Positions 25,850 to 36,208 of a DNA stretch of 64,000 bases are shown here, piece after piece (within the stretch, counting starts at the first letter, position 1; every line of letters starts with the position of its first letter). Source of the stretch: Epiperipatus broadwayi (taxonomy: Eukaryota > Onychophora > Udeonychophora > Euonychophora > Peripatidae); contig JAQFVV010000558.1 of the NCBI GenBank assembly GCA_028023455.1, forward strand, positions 157,501-221,500. The letters are read 5' to 3'. Below the pieces are notes generated by a model, which was not told where the DNA came from, did not search any database, and saw nothing but the letters and a program-made list of their open reading frames with translations. The translations under genes were made by a program, and so were the position numbers.

Positions 25850-26050
25850 AGTGATTGGTTAATATCTTCATGCTCTCATTTCCAGTACTTAAGATTTGCC
25901 TATACTTAAGCATTTGGGTTGAAAGAATAAATGGATTCATTCTATTCTTTTGCAAAGACTTTATCTTGTGTTGGAAGTGAGAAGTATTCATTTATCATTA
26001 AGATTCATAAAGTGCATGTGCATTAGCTTGAAAAGTTGATCATTAGTTTA
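25850..26050 (+). repeat. Family D interspersed repeat, copy 1
   Basis: The segment with ctcatttccagtacttaaga, gcctatacttaagcatttgg, aatggattcattctat and 'agactttatcttgtgttggaagtgag' is matched in inverse orientation at 32985-33110. Its 3' part recurs at 30530-30640 (plus) and 29290-29400 (minus). No coding potential. The family is unknown. Confidence 0.65.
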
Positions 26051-27488
26051 TTAAAATACTATTTAATAAAAATGCTATGTAACTATCCACTTATGTTCAA
26101 TTTATTTTGAAAAGGAAAAAAAAAATTGTTTATTGAATGAATAACATTTTTGAAATAAGCAATCAATGGCTTTTTAAAAAAAACAATAATTAAAAAAGAG
26201 GTACTGTTCTAATATATCATGTCAAGCAATTGATGGCATTGTAGCTATGCAAAAACAATCAATATAACATTAACGAGCGCACCCAGTTCTTTTTGAAAGA
26301 AGAAGAATCATACGAGTTAACATAATTCATTTATTTCCTTAATAATATTTACTGGAACAATTTTACATAAACATACATTATTGAAAATATTTTATTATAG
26401 TAGAATTCCTCATGTATGCCAGCACTGGCTGGAAAAACCATCCCCCCCTCCCTGCAAACTTTATAAAGTCTACTAGCATTGCTTGATACAAAACTAACTA
26501 CGTCATGGTGGCCAAAAAAAATGCTGATAATGCTTTAATTAGTGAAATGTCTTTTATTTTTTCAGGTCATTTTTGAAAAAGAAAAATAAGTATTTATTGA
26601 TTGATTAATTTATTACAATAGCTATCTTTGAAAGAATATGTGTATGGATATTAATGGCACACCTATTAAGAATGATTACGAATTTCCAACTCCATCAGTT
26701 TTTTTGTTTCTTTTAAAGATTAATAAAAGTATTCTTTGGACAGTTATTTTTGGTCTCTGTATAGAAGTACAAGAATTTTCACAGCCATACATTTTTTTTC
26801 CCTAAAGGCTTGATGTAATTTATTGATTTCCTCAATCAATTCCTGTAATTTAGTCGAGAACAATTTGACTCTACCAAAAATTGAAAAAGTTTTAACTACA
26901 AGTGGCCCAAAATTTTATTTTAGTCCTGCAATGTAGGGTAGATGATATACCTTTTTACATCTGCAAGAATTAAAACTTTATCAATTGACTTATCTTATTG
27001 CAAAGATTTTATTAGAGTAGAATCAATTAATTTCCTGTGTACACTGGCTTCTGTGGATGGCAGTTGGCCTGATTTTGACCTGTCAGCCATTTTATTTGTT
27101 GCGGATGTATTCTCACAAAAACATGACTTTTCACATGAGCTGGTCAAAATTTTGCTTGGATGTGCTCTTTCCAAAATTTTTGAAGGTTCCATGTTGGATA
27201 GGGAAGTGTGTGACATGTTGACAATTGTTAGGAGGTAATAGTAGGTCAGATGACTTGTAAGTTAATTCCTTTGGCATGCATATTTGAAGAGTTGTGGCAG
27301 GCTGAAGTCCAGACATCCTCACATAATACTGTAGTGAACATTGAACTGGGAACATGGGGATAAAGTGCATAACACTAAAGCAGGCTGGCCGCTGATCAAA
27401 CTGGCATCTTTTCTGTGCTTTATAGCATAGAAATAATGCCATCAGCACTGGTTGTTGCCTTTTTTAAATGGTCTCTTTTTGTGCTTTT
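26051..27488. other. Intergenic DNA, one mildly GC-richer patch
   Basis: 26942-27448 is less AT-biased and open in several frames on both strands, the longest 98 and 105 codons. None shows a domain I recognise, and overlap on opposite strands argues against coding. It may be a fragment of an unrecognised repeat. A poly-C stretch (ccatcccccctccctgc) lies near 26440. Confidence 0.4.
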
Positions 27489-27517
27489 GTGCATATATAT
27501 ATATATATATATATATG
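27489..27517. repeat. (AT)n microsatellite
   Basis: Short uninterrupted TA run. Confidence 0.9.
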
Positions 27518-28149
27518 AGGTGACAGCCACGTAAATGGCATATTTATGTGCTTTTGCCTATAAATAGCACCGTAAAGTGGTTGATACGATCTAATAGAAC
27601 ACTATCCAAAAAGGATTGTATTTAGTGTTTTTACAAAATCAAATTGCAATTTTAAACATTATTAATTTTAATAGTATACATTATTTTAAAAAGGATTGCA
27701 TAAATAATTTTTCAAAGCTTTATGCACAGGCAGCCATCCTTGGGCACATGAAACAAACTTGGTCCGTTGTTAATTTTGGAAATTTGAACTCTTGATTTTT
27801 AAACTAAAAGGTTAAGCTAGTTTTTCTAAAGTGATACTGAAATCAAAACAATTTTTATTAATACTCAAAAAAATACAAAATATCAAAAGTTCAATGTTAG
27901 TGAACCAAGCAAAAAAAAATATTTTTTTTAAATAGACATTTAACATTTATCTAATCTAGTTTGAGTCTTTAATTATTTCTACTTTTTATTTTAAAATTAT
28001 TCATTTTTATTAACCTAAAAGTTTTGCTCTTTGTAAAAATTATTTTAATCAATGCATTTGATAAAAACAGACTTAAGTCACATCTATAAAAATAATATTT
28101 TTGATAGTACATTTTTCACTATGTCACTCTCACTCAATGTACAGATTGG
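27518..28149. other. AT-rich spacer
   Basis: Nothing recognised. Confidence 0.4.
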
Positions 28150-28235
28150 GATCTATCTGTTTTAACATCTTGTGGAGGATTGTAATCATAAGCATTCAAC
28201 CAAAGACATGAAAAATATGTATATTCACTCAAGAT

Positions 28236-28275
28236 GTACATTTTACGCTGAGCCAGCATTCATCAGATGGCCTAA
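28236..28275 (-). ncRNA. Hammerhead-like core, family A (decayed)
   Basis: On the minus strand CTGATGA (28260-28266) is followed by stem II ATGCT / AGCGT with loop GGCTC, then AAAA where GAAA is required. Inactive by the G12 change. Confidence 0.55.
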
Positions 28276-28282
28276 ATTGGAT

Positions 28283-28760
28283 AAAAATCAGTCCCTACCT
28301 TGCATGAGAGTGGTGTAGTGAAAATTACACTACAGAAATATTATTCATTTAGTAGATAATCTCTAGTCTAAAGGAATGATGAATAAAAATTATTAATATA
28401 TATCCATTAAGTGGTTTGTGCCTAAATTGTGAGGGCAACAAGTTTGACACATCAATTAAACTGTAGTAACTTGCTATCTATATCTGTCCTGAACAATAAT
28501 AAATACATGTGTTAAGAGATTATGATCTGGGCCTACTGATGAGTGCAGGTTCAGCACAATATGTGCATCTTTGGAATTACACATCTTTTTCATATGTCTT
28601 TGGTCATATGATTATGATTACATCTCTCCATGGGGTGTTAAAAGTGTATAGAAACCAGTCTCTATCTTGCCTGACAGTGTTGTAGTGAACAGAAATATTA
28701 TTCACTTAGTATAAAATTTCTACTCTAATCAATGATTAATAAAAATTATTAATGTCATGT
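28283..28760 (+). repeat. Direct repeats about 368 bp apart with small hairpin
   Basis: The segment aaaatcagtccctaccttgc / atgagagtggtgtagtg at 28283 recurs at about 28651 and, in a third copy, at about 57198. Copy 1 and the 57-kb copy contain a hairpin: TGTAGTG, short loop, CACTACA (one mismatch in the 57-kb copy). Downstream 'gaaatattattcatttag' and 'aattattaat' are also shared. This is a non-coding family adjoining family A. Confidence 0.65.
28526..28575 (+). ncRNA. Hammerhead-like core, family A (decayed)
   Basis: CTGATGA (28536-28542), then a perfect 4-bp stem II GTGC (28543-28546) and GCAC (28554-28557). It continues AATATGTGC where GAAA-stem III is expected, so two bases of the core are lost. 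Confidence 0.55.
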
Positions 28761-29289
28761 CTGATTGAAATCTGAAAAAAATGTTCTGCTTAACTTCAAT
28801 CATTAAAAATGGATTACAAAGAAAAAAGACTCAAGTCTTACTAATATAAATAACATTTAAAGTTAAAATATTTCTAGAGTTCAATATTATCTTATGAAAA
28901 GTAGCATATTGCATTTTATAAAATTGAATAGTAGTGCAAAGAAGTAGAGTGCACAACTTTACCTAATCAGCTATTTCCACAGTACAGTTTTTATAATGCA
29001 AATGCTACAGAACAGTATTCAATACCAATTGTGAACAAAATGTTATTTTGTGATAAATTTAAATTTAAAATTTTTATAATATTGCTTGATAAATACAAAA
29101 ATTTTACCATAGATGCAAAAAATCAAGTTTTTAATTGGAATCTGTTGATCTTTTTTTTACCAAAATATTTTATTTATTATAAGAATTATTTACAATAAGT
29201 CAAAACTCTCCATACCGTAGTGCTATGTAGTGGTGGTCATATGATGTTTAGTGATATTATAATAGTCATATGGCATTTGTTTTGATGCA
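28761..29289. other. AT-rich spacer
   Basis: Mostly featureless. At 29205-29250 'ctctccataccgtagtgctatgtagtg' resembles, in inverse orientation, the outer end of the family G arm at 24440-24465. Confidence 0.4.
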
Positions 29290-29400
29290 TGCACTATAGA
29301 TATTTATAATGCTGAGGAATATTCTCAGTTTCTAAACACAAGATAGAATCTTTGAAAAGGTAAGAATGAATCCACTTTAGCATTTTTGCCAAACTGTATA
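29290..29400 (-). repeat. Family D partial copy (inverse of 30530-30640)
   Basis: gcatgcactatagatattta through 'tttctaaacacaagatagaatctttgaaaaggtaa' is the inverse of 30530-30640. The pair brackets the family A cluster at 29520-30312, forming an outer inverted repeat. Confidence 0.65.
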
Positions 29401-29604
29401 TTTACAGACTAATGAGAGTGTAAAGATCTTAATAAATCACTTTTAATTTCATTCATTATATATTAATAAATCAACACTATTGTAAATACCAAACTTTAAG
29501 ATGTAATTAAAATAATTTGAACACAGACTTGCAAGCTTGCCTTCAGCTATCCACTCCATCTTATATAACTGATAAACATGACCATATAAATATGTAAAAG
29601 ATAA

Positions 29605-29660
29605 ATGATCTCCAATATATGTATTTTATGCTGAACCAGAACTCATCAGTTGATCCAGAC
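29605..29660 (-). ncRNA. Hammerhead, family A copy 2 (G12 changed)
   Basis: CTGATGA is the complement of 29643-29649. Stem II is GTTCT / AGCAT with loop GGTTC, followed by AAAAT. Stem I: CAA pairs with TTG, with GATC on both sides further out. G12 reads A. Confidence 0.6.
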
Positions 29661-29667
29661 CATCATG

Positions 29668-29669
<2 letters not shown>

Positions 29670-29746
<77 letters not shown>
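29670..29746. repeat. (TA)n microsatellite, interrupted
   Basis: TA run with two ATTAT interruptions. It adjoins the stem I side of a family A hammerhead. Confidence 0.95.
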
Positions 29747-30049
29747 ATCAATGCTCACTTTATATTAAGATAGCAAAACTTGAAACTTTAATGGACAGAC
29801 TTCAATTCTCTCCACCCTACAACTATTCAACCAACCACCTAATTAAAAATCTGATGAGGAAATGTTCAAATCTTTGTTGATGCCAATATTGTTGTCATAC
29901 CCATGTTGATCTTAAATCACTCTGACCCCTCATACCTATGACTTAATATGTCCATTTAAATATGCAAAGGGATGGTCAGAAGTCAGGATGACTGTAATAA
30001 ATAAATACTAGTATATTGTATATGAAACTTTAAATTGTAATTCATTAGG

Positions 30050-30312
30050 ATTTGAACATTGACTTTCAAGCTTTCTTTAGCTATCCACTCCATCTTATAT
30101 AACAGATAAACATAATAATATACATGTGGAAAAGATAAATGATCATATATATATATATATATATATATAATGGTCAGGACCAACTGATGAGTGCTCATTC
30201 AGCATGAAATATGTATATCGGAGATCATCTATTTATTCCACATGTATATGGTCATGTTTAGTGGTTACATAATATGGAGTGAATAGCTTACAAGTCTGTG
30301 TTCAAATCCCTT
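30050..30312 (+). mobile_element. Family A palindrome with central hammerhead, copy 3
   Basis: Arms 30050-30145 and 30215-30312 are inverted: ggatttgaacattgactttc...gataaatgatc on the left, gatcatctatttatt...aagtctgtgttcaaatcc on the right. A (TA)n tract (30145-30168) and an intact-core hammerhead lie between. The outer ends carry GTTCAAATCC, which resembles a tRNA-type pol III B box (GGTTCRANNCC). An A-box-like 'tagcttacaag' lies upstream. In the RNA the arms would extend hammerhead stem I. Confidence 0.7.
30171..30222 (+). ncRNA. Hammerhead ribozyme with consensus core (family A)
   Basis: CTGATGA (30185-30191) is exact. Stem II is GTGCT (30192-30196) with AGCAT (30202-30206), loop CATTC, with one G-T closing pair. 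GAAA (30207-30210) is exact. Stem III is ATA/TAT around TG, using the last A of GAAA, then cleavage base A. Stem I: CCAA (30181-30184) against TCGG with one mismatch, extended by GATC-type strings further out. All invariant core bases are present, so self-cleavage is plausible. Stem III is short and AU-only, which in known retroelement hammerheads favours dimeric action. Confidence 0.7.
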
Positions 30313-30493
30313 TTAATCACTATATGTGACATTTGCAAAATTATTACAATTTACTGCACATCAGTATTAAATATAATATTAAATATATATAACTAATTAT
30401 TTATTTATCTAAATGTGATGTTTTTATTTGTAATAGTCATAACAGAATCATTTCAATAAATGCAACCTCATTTCTAAATGCTTAAGATGAGTC

Positions 30494-30528
<35 letters not shown>

Positions 30529-30529
30529 A
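30313..30529. other. Spacer with (AT)(GT) microsatellite
   Basis: AT-rich spacer. A compound (AT)n(GT)n run lies at about 30495-30528. Confidence 0.6.
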
Positions 30530-30640
30530 AAAAGATAAGGTGGATTTATTATTACCTTTTTGAAGACTTTATCTTGTGTTTAGAAAGTGAGAGTAATCCT
30601 CAACATTATAAACTTATACAGCACATGTGTGTGGGGGGGG
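30530..30640 (+). repeat. Family D partial copy (inverse of 29290-29400)
   Basis: Shares 'tttttgaagactttatcttgtgtttagaaagtgag' blocks with 25950-25990 and the inverse at 29290-29400. A (G)9 run follows at about 30632. Confidence 0.65.
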
Positions 30641-30959
30641 GAGTGATTTCTTTATGATTATTACAAATAAAAATATCACATTAAATAAATAAATTAGTTA
30701 TATGTATTTCATAAATATTATATGTATATAAAAATAGAAATAAAAATATAAACATAAATTGCAATAAATGGAGAAATAAAATTATTTATTTAGAATATAA
30801 CCAATATAGTTTGTAACTGGGAGCAATTAATTGTTGCTTTCTTTTAGAAAAAGAATGATAAGTTATTAAAATGTCATAATTTTAATTTTATTTAATAGAA
30901 GTATTATTTATAAAATATAATATTTGAGTACAAGGATAATATTTATAATCAATTTTAGA
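30641..30959. other. AT-rich spacer
   Basis: Nothing recognised. Confidence 0.4.
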
Positions 30960-31072
30960 TGCAATTAGATGGAATATGAACACAGACTTTCAATTTCCCT
31001 TCAATTATCTACTCTATCTTATGTAATTGATACACATGACCACATTCATATGAAAAAGATAAATGATCTCCA

Positions 31073-31120
31073 ATATCCATATTTCATGCTAAACCAGCAC
31101 TCATCAGTTGTTCCAGATTA
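31073..31120 (-). ncRNA. Hammerhead ribozyme with consensus core (family A)
   Basis: On the minus strand CTGATGA (complement of 31101-31107), stem II GTGCT / AGCAT around GGTTT, then GAAA (complement of 31082-31085). Stem I pairs CAA with TTG, with GATC-type extension. Stem III has an A-U and U-A pair next to the core and then a mismatch. Core bases are all consensus. Confidence 0.65.
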
Positions 31121-31611
31121 GTGTTCCACACACATATATAATCAGAGCTCAGTTATATTAGGATGGCAAATTTTCAAACTTTAATGTATAGACTTCAATC
31201 ATCACCCTTCAACTCCTCAGCAATCCATATTAACAAAATTTTGATGATGGAATGCTCAAAGTTCTTGTTGAGGCCAATATTGTCTTAATCATGTTGACTT
31301 TATGTCACTCTGATCCCTCATTATATTTGTATTTAAATATTACACATTTGATTCATCCCATTTCTGTGTATTTAAATAAACATATTAAGGATCTATATTT
31401 GAAGGATCAAAGTAACTTAAAGTCAACATGGGTAAGACAATAAGATTGGTATCACCAAGGGCTTTGAGCATTCCATCATCAGATTTTCAATAATATTGAT
31501 AACTAAAAAATTGGAGAGTGGAGAAAATTGAAGGCTGTTTATTAAAGTTTGAAGATTTTCTATCTTAATATAAATTGAGCACTGATAATATTTATGTGTG
31601 GTAGATGATGA

Positions 31612-31647
31612 GCTGGACCTCCTGATGATTGCTGGTTCAGTGTAAAA

Positions 31648-31705
<58 letters not shown>

Positions 31706-31712
31706 AGATCAT
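31612..31712 (+). ncRNA. Hammerhead with stem III expanded into (AT)n
   Basis: CTGATGA is at 31622-31628. The degraded stem II TTGCTGGTTCAGTG is followed by TAAAAGAC, then an AT run (31651-31703), then AGGAGATC, the stem I 3' strand. In sister copies only about 8 bases of AU lie between GAAA and (T)TGGAGATC. The microsatellite therefore occupies the position of stem III. Confidence 0.6.
31649..31703. repeat. (AT)n microsatellite inside a hammerhead
   Basis: About 55 bp of pure AT between the two halves of a family A hammerhead. Confidence 0.9.
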
Positions 31713-31810
31713 TTATCTTTTTCACCTGTATGTAGTCATGTGTATCAGTTATATAAGGTAAAGCAGGTAGCTGAAGGGAGCTTGTAAGTCTGTGTTCAAA
31801 TGCTCTCTAA

Positions 31811-32007
31811 TTATAATATTTGTATAAAAGAGATGAAAAAAACATTTACATATAAAAGTTATATCTCTTGATTTTTTCTAGTTTCTTTTTTATTTCTTGG
31901 ATCACAGTAAATATGGGTGCTAGATTGTTTGATCTTTATTCTCTGAAACTGTTGTTCCTCTATGTACAAACTTCTGTATTCATATTCAATCCTATTTTTT
32001 GGATGTT

Positions 32008-32039
<32 letters not shown>

Positions 32040-32984
32040 ATTTAATTAATTAGTTATTAGTATGTCTTTATAATTTTCACAACATTCTTTTCTTAACTTT
32101 TGATGAATTGTTATGGTTAGTGCAATTGTGGGACAATTCAGTTAAGTATCCCAAAACCGTTTTACTTCCATTTTTAATTAAATCAAACAAAATATTAAGA
32201 TCCAATAATTTTTCTCTTTTATTTTTTTTGGTGATTTGTGTATCTATTTTTTTAATATTTTTAATGTTATCAAATATTTTATCTTTTGTATATTTTGATC
32301 ATCTTACATAATCTAAAATTCTACCTTATTTTCTGTTAATAAATTTAGAAAATATTGTTTTTATTTCTTCTTTTGTTTTGTCTAAAACTCTTAATCTTTC
32401 TCCAGTTTCCATTGCTTTTCCTTTCACCCAAATATGATCAATCCTTTTACAATTTATTCCCATGCATTTTTCTCATTGTTTTATTTTGTATTTTTGCTTA
32501 GAATTTTTTGTATTTAATCCAATTTTTATTTGTTTCAATATTTAAATATTTTTGATACATTTGTTGTTGTGTTTGTTTTTGCTATCTTCTTTTTATCTCA
32601 GACTTCACCAAGGTGGTTTTTTTCAACACTCATTTTCTTCATAAATACACATTGCTTTTCTTGTGGTTGTATGTATACAATTTATTAATATAATATTTAA
32701 TTATCTTTGTGTAGTGAGAGATTCCTCCATAGAATAAATAGATCACAGAATATCTATTAATACAGGAAACTATGCTATCCAATTTAAAATGTTTGCCACA
32801 TATTAAATTTCCAGCAAACCTGACAAAGATATGTTCAATCTGAATCATATAAATGTGATCCAAGAGATTTAATAATTAAATTAAAATAGTATTTATCATT
32901 ATTCAAGATATATCCTCCTAAGATGTGTTAATATTTGCTCTGATAATTATAAATGTAGATATAACTATATAAATGAATACTCCA
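31811..32984. other. AT-rich spacer
   Basis: Contains an (AT)(GT) run at 32010-32038. Open frames here (61-74 codons) are hydrophobic, T-rich translations without domains. Confidence 0.4.
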
Positions 32985-33110
32985 TAAAGTCTTTGTGAAA
33001 AGATGGAATGAATCTATCTATCTTTTCGACCCAAACATTTATATATGGGCAAATCTTAAGTGTTTGGAAATGAAAGTATGAAGATGTTAATTGATCACTT
33101 TAAATTACTT
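32985..33110 (-). repeat. Family D interspersed repeat, copy 2
   Basis: Inverse of 25860-25985: ataaagtctttgtgaaaag, 'tcgacccaaacatttatatatgggcaaatcttaagt' and 'tggaaatgaaagtatgaagat' correspond block by block. Confidence 0.65.
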
Positions 33111-33189
33111 TTTTTACTATGTGAATGAATGACACTTGCGGAATTTCTAGAATTTACGATACATCATTCTTATTAATTTAAACATATTT

Positions 33190-33335
33190 AAATAAGACAT
33201 TTATTTTATATAGCACGATGTTTTTATAAACAGTAATATTAATAAGCCAAGAAGCTAATGTATATGTGCATTATCTTATTAGCTTATTAATAGTACAGTT
33301 TATAATAATATTGCGCTATCTAAAATGTTTTATTT
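33190..33335. repeat. Foldback element, about 146 bp
   Basis: Left arm 33190-33258 and right arm about 33269-33335 are imperfect inverses: aaataagacattt...ataaacagtaatattaataagc on the left, gcttattaatagtacagttt...aaaatgttttattt on the right. The loop is about 10 bp. Non-coding foldback MITE. Confidence 0.75.
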
Positions 33336-34040
33336 ACAAATGTAGATATAGTAAACAAATACTGGCATAACATCTTCAAAAATACCATATACATTAACAT
33401 CTCTCTCTCAGTTTGCATTACTGATATTTTAATAGTAATTATACATTGAACTACTTTCATTATCTAATATTAAATAATGAAGATCTTGAGAAAAATTCAA
33501 ATGTTATTTAATCTTTTTGCCCATAGTTGAGTAGCCTTATTCTCTTCTCTTTTTTATGTGTTTTTCATCTATTCAGTGATGGTATTAAATTCTACATAAA
33601 TAAGTATATGAAATTTCTATTGACTGTTAATCTTAAATTCAGTATTCATGAATCTAAAGATCCTTAGTTCACTGGTCAGTCCAGACGTACTTGAAAAAGA
33701 GAATAATAATACCACTTGAAAGGTTGTGTTCTATACATACTCATGTCCTATTGCAAATGGTTGAATGTATTTGTAAAGTTCAAGCCATAACCATTGCATG
33801 AAATTTTGTAACATAATTGATATATGTGGTAAATGTATATCAAAAGATAATATTATGGTATAATTATGATTCCCTGTGGACAGTTAAAAGAAGTAAAACA
33901 AATAAAAACCATTACTTTGTCTTCTGCATTATTGTCACAGTCATTATTAATAGCTTCAGACTTCCTTAATGCTCTCAAAATATTATAACTTAATCTTTCT
34001 TATTGCATTGTTAAATTCTTATAATATTAATATCACTTAT
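33336..34040. other. AT-rich spacer with family B trace
   Basis: At about 33650-33780 a degenerate copy of family B can be followed (gaatctaaagatccttag, cactggtcagtcc, gagaataataata). Otherwise featureless. Confidence 0.4.
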
Positions 34041-34206
34041 GTTCATTATTACTTTTTACAATGCTTTTTACAATCCACTATTGATGTTTTTAATTGCCCC
34101 AGCAATCTTCTTCAGAACTATAACAAATGCAATACAAATAATATATAAATATAAATATACATGAACATATAATTTTACATTATATATATATATATATATA
34201 TATATA
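34041..34206 (-). mobile_element. Left arm of an inverted hammerhead element split by nested insertions
   Basis: actttttacaatgctttt...attgccccagcaatcttcttcag...catgaacatataattttacattat is the inverse of 41546-41720. The two arms now lie 7.3 kb apart because a MITE and an LTR retrotransposon lie between them. An AT tract at 34183-34206 marks the original centre. Confidence 0.75.
34085..34125 (-). ncRNA. Decayed hammerhead (PLE-end type)
   Basis: On the minus strand CTGAAGA (complement of 34109-34115), stem II GATTG / CAATT around CTGGGG, then AAAAAC in place of GAAAC. Same layout as 6455-6500. Confidence 0.5.
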
Positions 34207-34235
34207 ATGTAAAATTATATGTCCGTTTCAATATA

Positions 34236-34560
34236 TATATATTAAGTTCCAACCAGTAACCACCTAAACATTCACAGTAAAATATAGTTATCAATATTTC
34301 TCATTGCTGTCAAGGCAACCTTCACACCTTTTAATAGCAAGAATGGAATACATTCTTACTAATGGTCCACTGAATATATATGAACACTTAAAGCTTGCAA
34401 CTTGACTACAGAGTATGAAATATTCATACATTGAAGTTTAAATAAACCTCTTTAAACATGAAATAAACATGTCACTGTAATGCAGAATAATAAATAGTCA
34501 ATTAACATTGCAAACTGCAATACTTTTAAATTGCCCATGTATTATTTAGAAATAATAAGC
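34236..34560. mobile_element. Partial copy of the 22.9-kb MITE
   Basis: Blocks gctgtcaaggcaacctt, actaatggtccactgaatat, gcttgcaacttgactacaga and caaactgcaatac correspond in order to 22983-23230. The match stops where the LTR begins, so the LTR element appears to have inserted into or next to this MITE. Confidence 0.65.
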
Positions 34561-36184
34561 GATCACACATATAGATATTTAACATTTAAAGAATATTAAA
34601 TATTGTGTTTGGAATACTAAAAAGTGAGTTTAAGAAAATTATAAACAAAGAAATGTTTTAATTAAGAAAAGAGAGGGAATTAGAATTGAAAAGATTCTTA
34701 TCTTTTACCCTCCAAAGTCAAGATTTTGTGAAATGAAAAATAAGTAAAGTTAGAAATATTGAAATTGTACATTAGAAAATTAATAGTAATAAAGAAATAT
34801 AAATGAAAGACAAACTAAAATATGATGTATAAAAAAAGTAAAGTTTGAAGAGTTTAATAAGAGTAAAATTTAAAACATGACCGAAAGATAAGGATCTGGG
34901 TCATGAAAGTACACTTTTGATGATAAAACGAAATGCATGTATGGAGTATGTATGAAGTGGGATGAAGACAGCAATAATTAATGCTTGTCAAAATAAAATA
35001 AAAAACATTTATTAAATCTGTTTAATTAAAAAAAAAATCAATAAATAAATGTACATAGTGCTACGAAATTATATAAAAGTAAATCTATAGAAATGGCCGA
35101 AGGCATAGTAAGAAAAGAAAGGTGTGAATAAAAGCTAAAAACAAAGGATCGAAAGAATTTTTTTTAATTAAAAAGTATTAGAGTTGGAGACTTCTTGTGG
35201 AGAGGTTGGTGAAAACACTGCTCTGATAATAAGCAGCCATAGTTAACAAGATATGATTTCTAACATCAGTGCCTCATCAAGAATGGCTGGCTAAGGGCCG
35301 TCATGATCGCTTGCCGATCCAGACTCACTGTGCTCTAATGGTTCCCATCTGGATGTAACAACTGCTGATGTAGTGCATGCCAGAGTGTTCATTTGGCCTG
35401 GTCCTTGATGTCCTAAATGCGGAGGAATTCCCACAACCAAAATCTAACCGAAGAGCGACTGTTCCCTGCTAAAGAAGTGGAGAAATTCCACGTGGCGGTC
35501 AGCAAGACTTCAAATTAATTCAAAGACTTAATAACCTAGGTAAATATGTATACTACATTTTATATTCCCTGTGCACATACCTTTAATTTAGACAATGGCC
35601 AAATTCTTACTTTGAATGATAAAGACATTCTTTAACTTTATTATATATACACGAAATGACGATTATAAATGTCCAATCATTTATAGGATCTTTTATTTTT
35701 TTTTACTCATAGCATTATAGCAAATAATCTGTTTTTATTGAATGTAAATGATTTAAAGTTTTTTTTTCAATTTATTCTATTAAATATATTTATTATTGAT
35801 TTAAATCTGTTCATCTTGTTCTTCGCCACTCCGAAAAGTAATATAGTCTTAGGATTTGGGAAAATAATTATTACTTATTTTGAGTACTGAATTAACATGT
35901 GGAGCTAGTGGTGCAGTATTTTGATCCCATTAAAATTTATAAATATCCAAGTGCTGTAACTCTGTTAAATCTTACAGCAGTCGGGAGACAGTTGACCAGG
36001 AAAAATAACCTGGGGCTATACCCGTATAGTTACAGGTTCGGTCAAGTATGGATATAGACTCGATTATGTCGTATGTTCTCTCTGCTTGTGGTAGCAGAAG
36101 GTGGATGATCTTGAATTTTAAGAATTCCCCATTATATATAAATAAAAGGGAAGTTAAACTTTCGATCGGAGTGTTTCCATTACA
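34561..36184 (+). repeat. 5' LTR
   Basis: Matches 39895-41545 throughout, with small indels and substitutions. It ends tttccattaca. It starts at gatcacacat, lacking about 26 bp present at the start of the right LTR (which begins TGTAATGTG), so its outer end is truncated. TATA-like tataaaag is at 35072-35079 and AATAAA at 36141-36146. Confidence 0.85.
35072..35079 (+). promoter_or_regulatory. LTR TATA box
   Basis: tataaaag, conserved in the 3' LTR at 40413-40420. Confidence 0.55.
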
Positions 36185-36187
36185 TTT

Positions 36188-36208
36188 TGGGGGCCGGTTC
36201 TGGGATTT
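36188..36208 (+). other. Primer-binding site, tRNA-Pro type
   Basis: tgggggccggttctgggattt begins 3 nt after the LTR end. It closely resembles the tRNA-Pro complement tgggggctcgtccgggattt, with one extra base and a few substitutions. Position and sequence both fit. Confidence 0.65.

Larger units (their letters stand above)
28150..28640. mobile_element. Family A inverted pair, copy 1
   Basis: The left arm (about 28166-28275, minus orientation) contains gattgtaatcataagcattc, aaccaaagacatg and a hammerhead-like core. The right arm (about 28525-28635, plus) carries the inverse (acatctttttcatatgtctt, tggtcatatgattatgatta). The two hammerheads point outward from the centre in opposite directions. 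Degenerate relative to other A copies. Confidence 0.65.
29520..29960 (-). mobile_element. Family A element, copy 2 (full-length type)
   Basis: Read on the minus strand: about 215 bp of internal sequence shared with 31130-31330 and 31430-31600 (complements of 'tagcaaaacttgaaacttta' and 'cttcaattctctcc'), then a (TA)n tract, the hammerhead, a gatcatttatctttt block, and a terminal B-box-like motif (complement of gaacacagacttgcaagctt at 29519-29538). Total about 430 bp. No coding potential. Such a layout resembles SINE-like hammerhead repeats and retrozymes. Confidence 0.65.
30960..31810. mobile_element. Large palindrome of two full-length family A elements
   Basis: The left element (30960-31330, minus) and right element (about 31410-31810, plus) are inverted copies meeting near 31360. 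Each runs from a shared inner border (catgttgactttatgtcac at 31286-31304 against 'aagtcaacatgg' at 31421-31432), through the internal region (gagcattccatcatcagatt on the right), to the hammerhead, to gatcatttatct and the B-box-like end (agtctgtgttcaaatgc at 31787-31803). Both arms are about 400 bp. No reading frame is shared. Two full units in inverse orientation suggest insertion of one next to the other or a template-switched dimer. Confidence 0.7.

Noticed and set aside
26942-27448. Overlapping 98- and 105-codon frames on opposite strands
   Set aside because: No recognisable domain; overlap on both strands and lack of splice or promoter evidence favour a non-coding repeat fragment.
28283-28760. 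CRISPR-like spaced direct repeats
   Set aside because: Only two copies at about 368 bp; dispersed repeats of a eukaryotic genome, not a CRISPR array.
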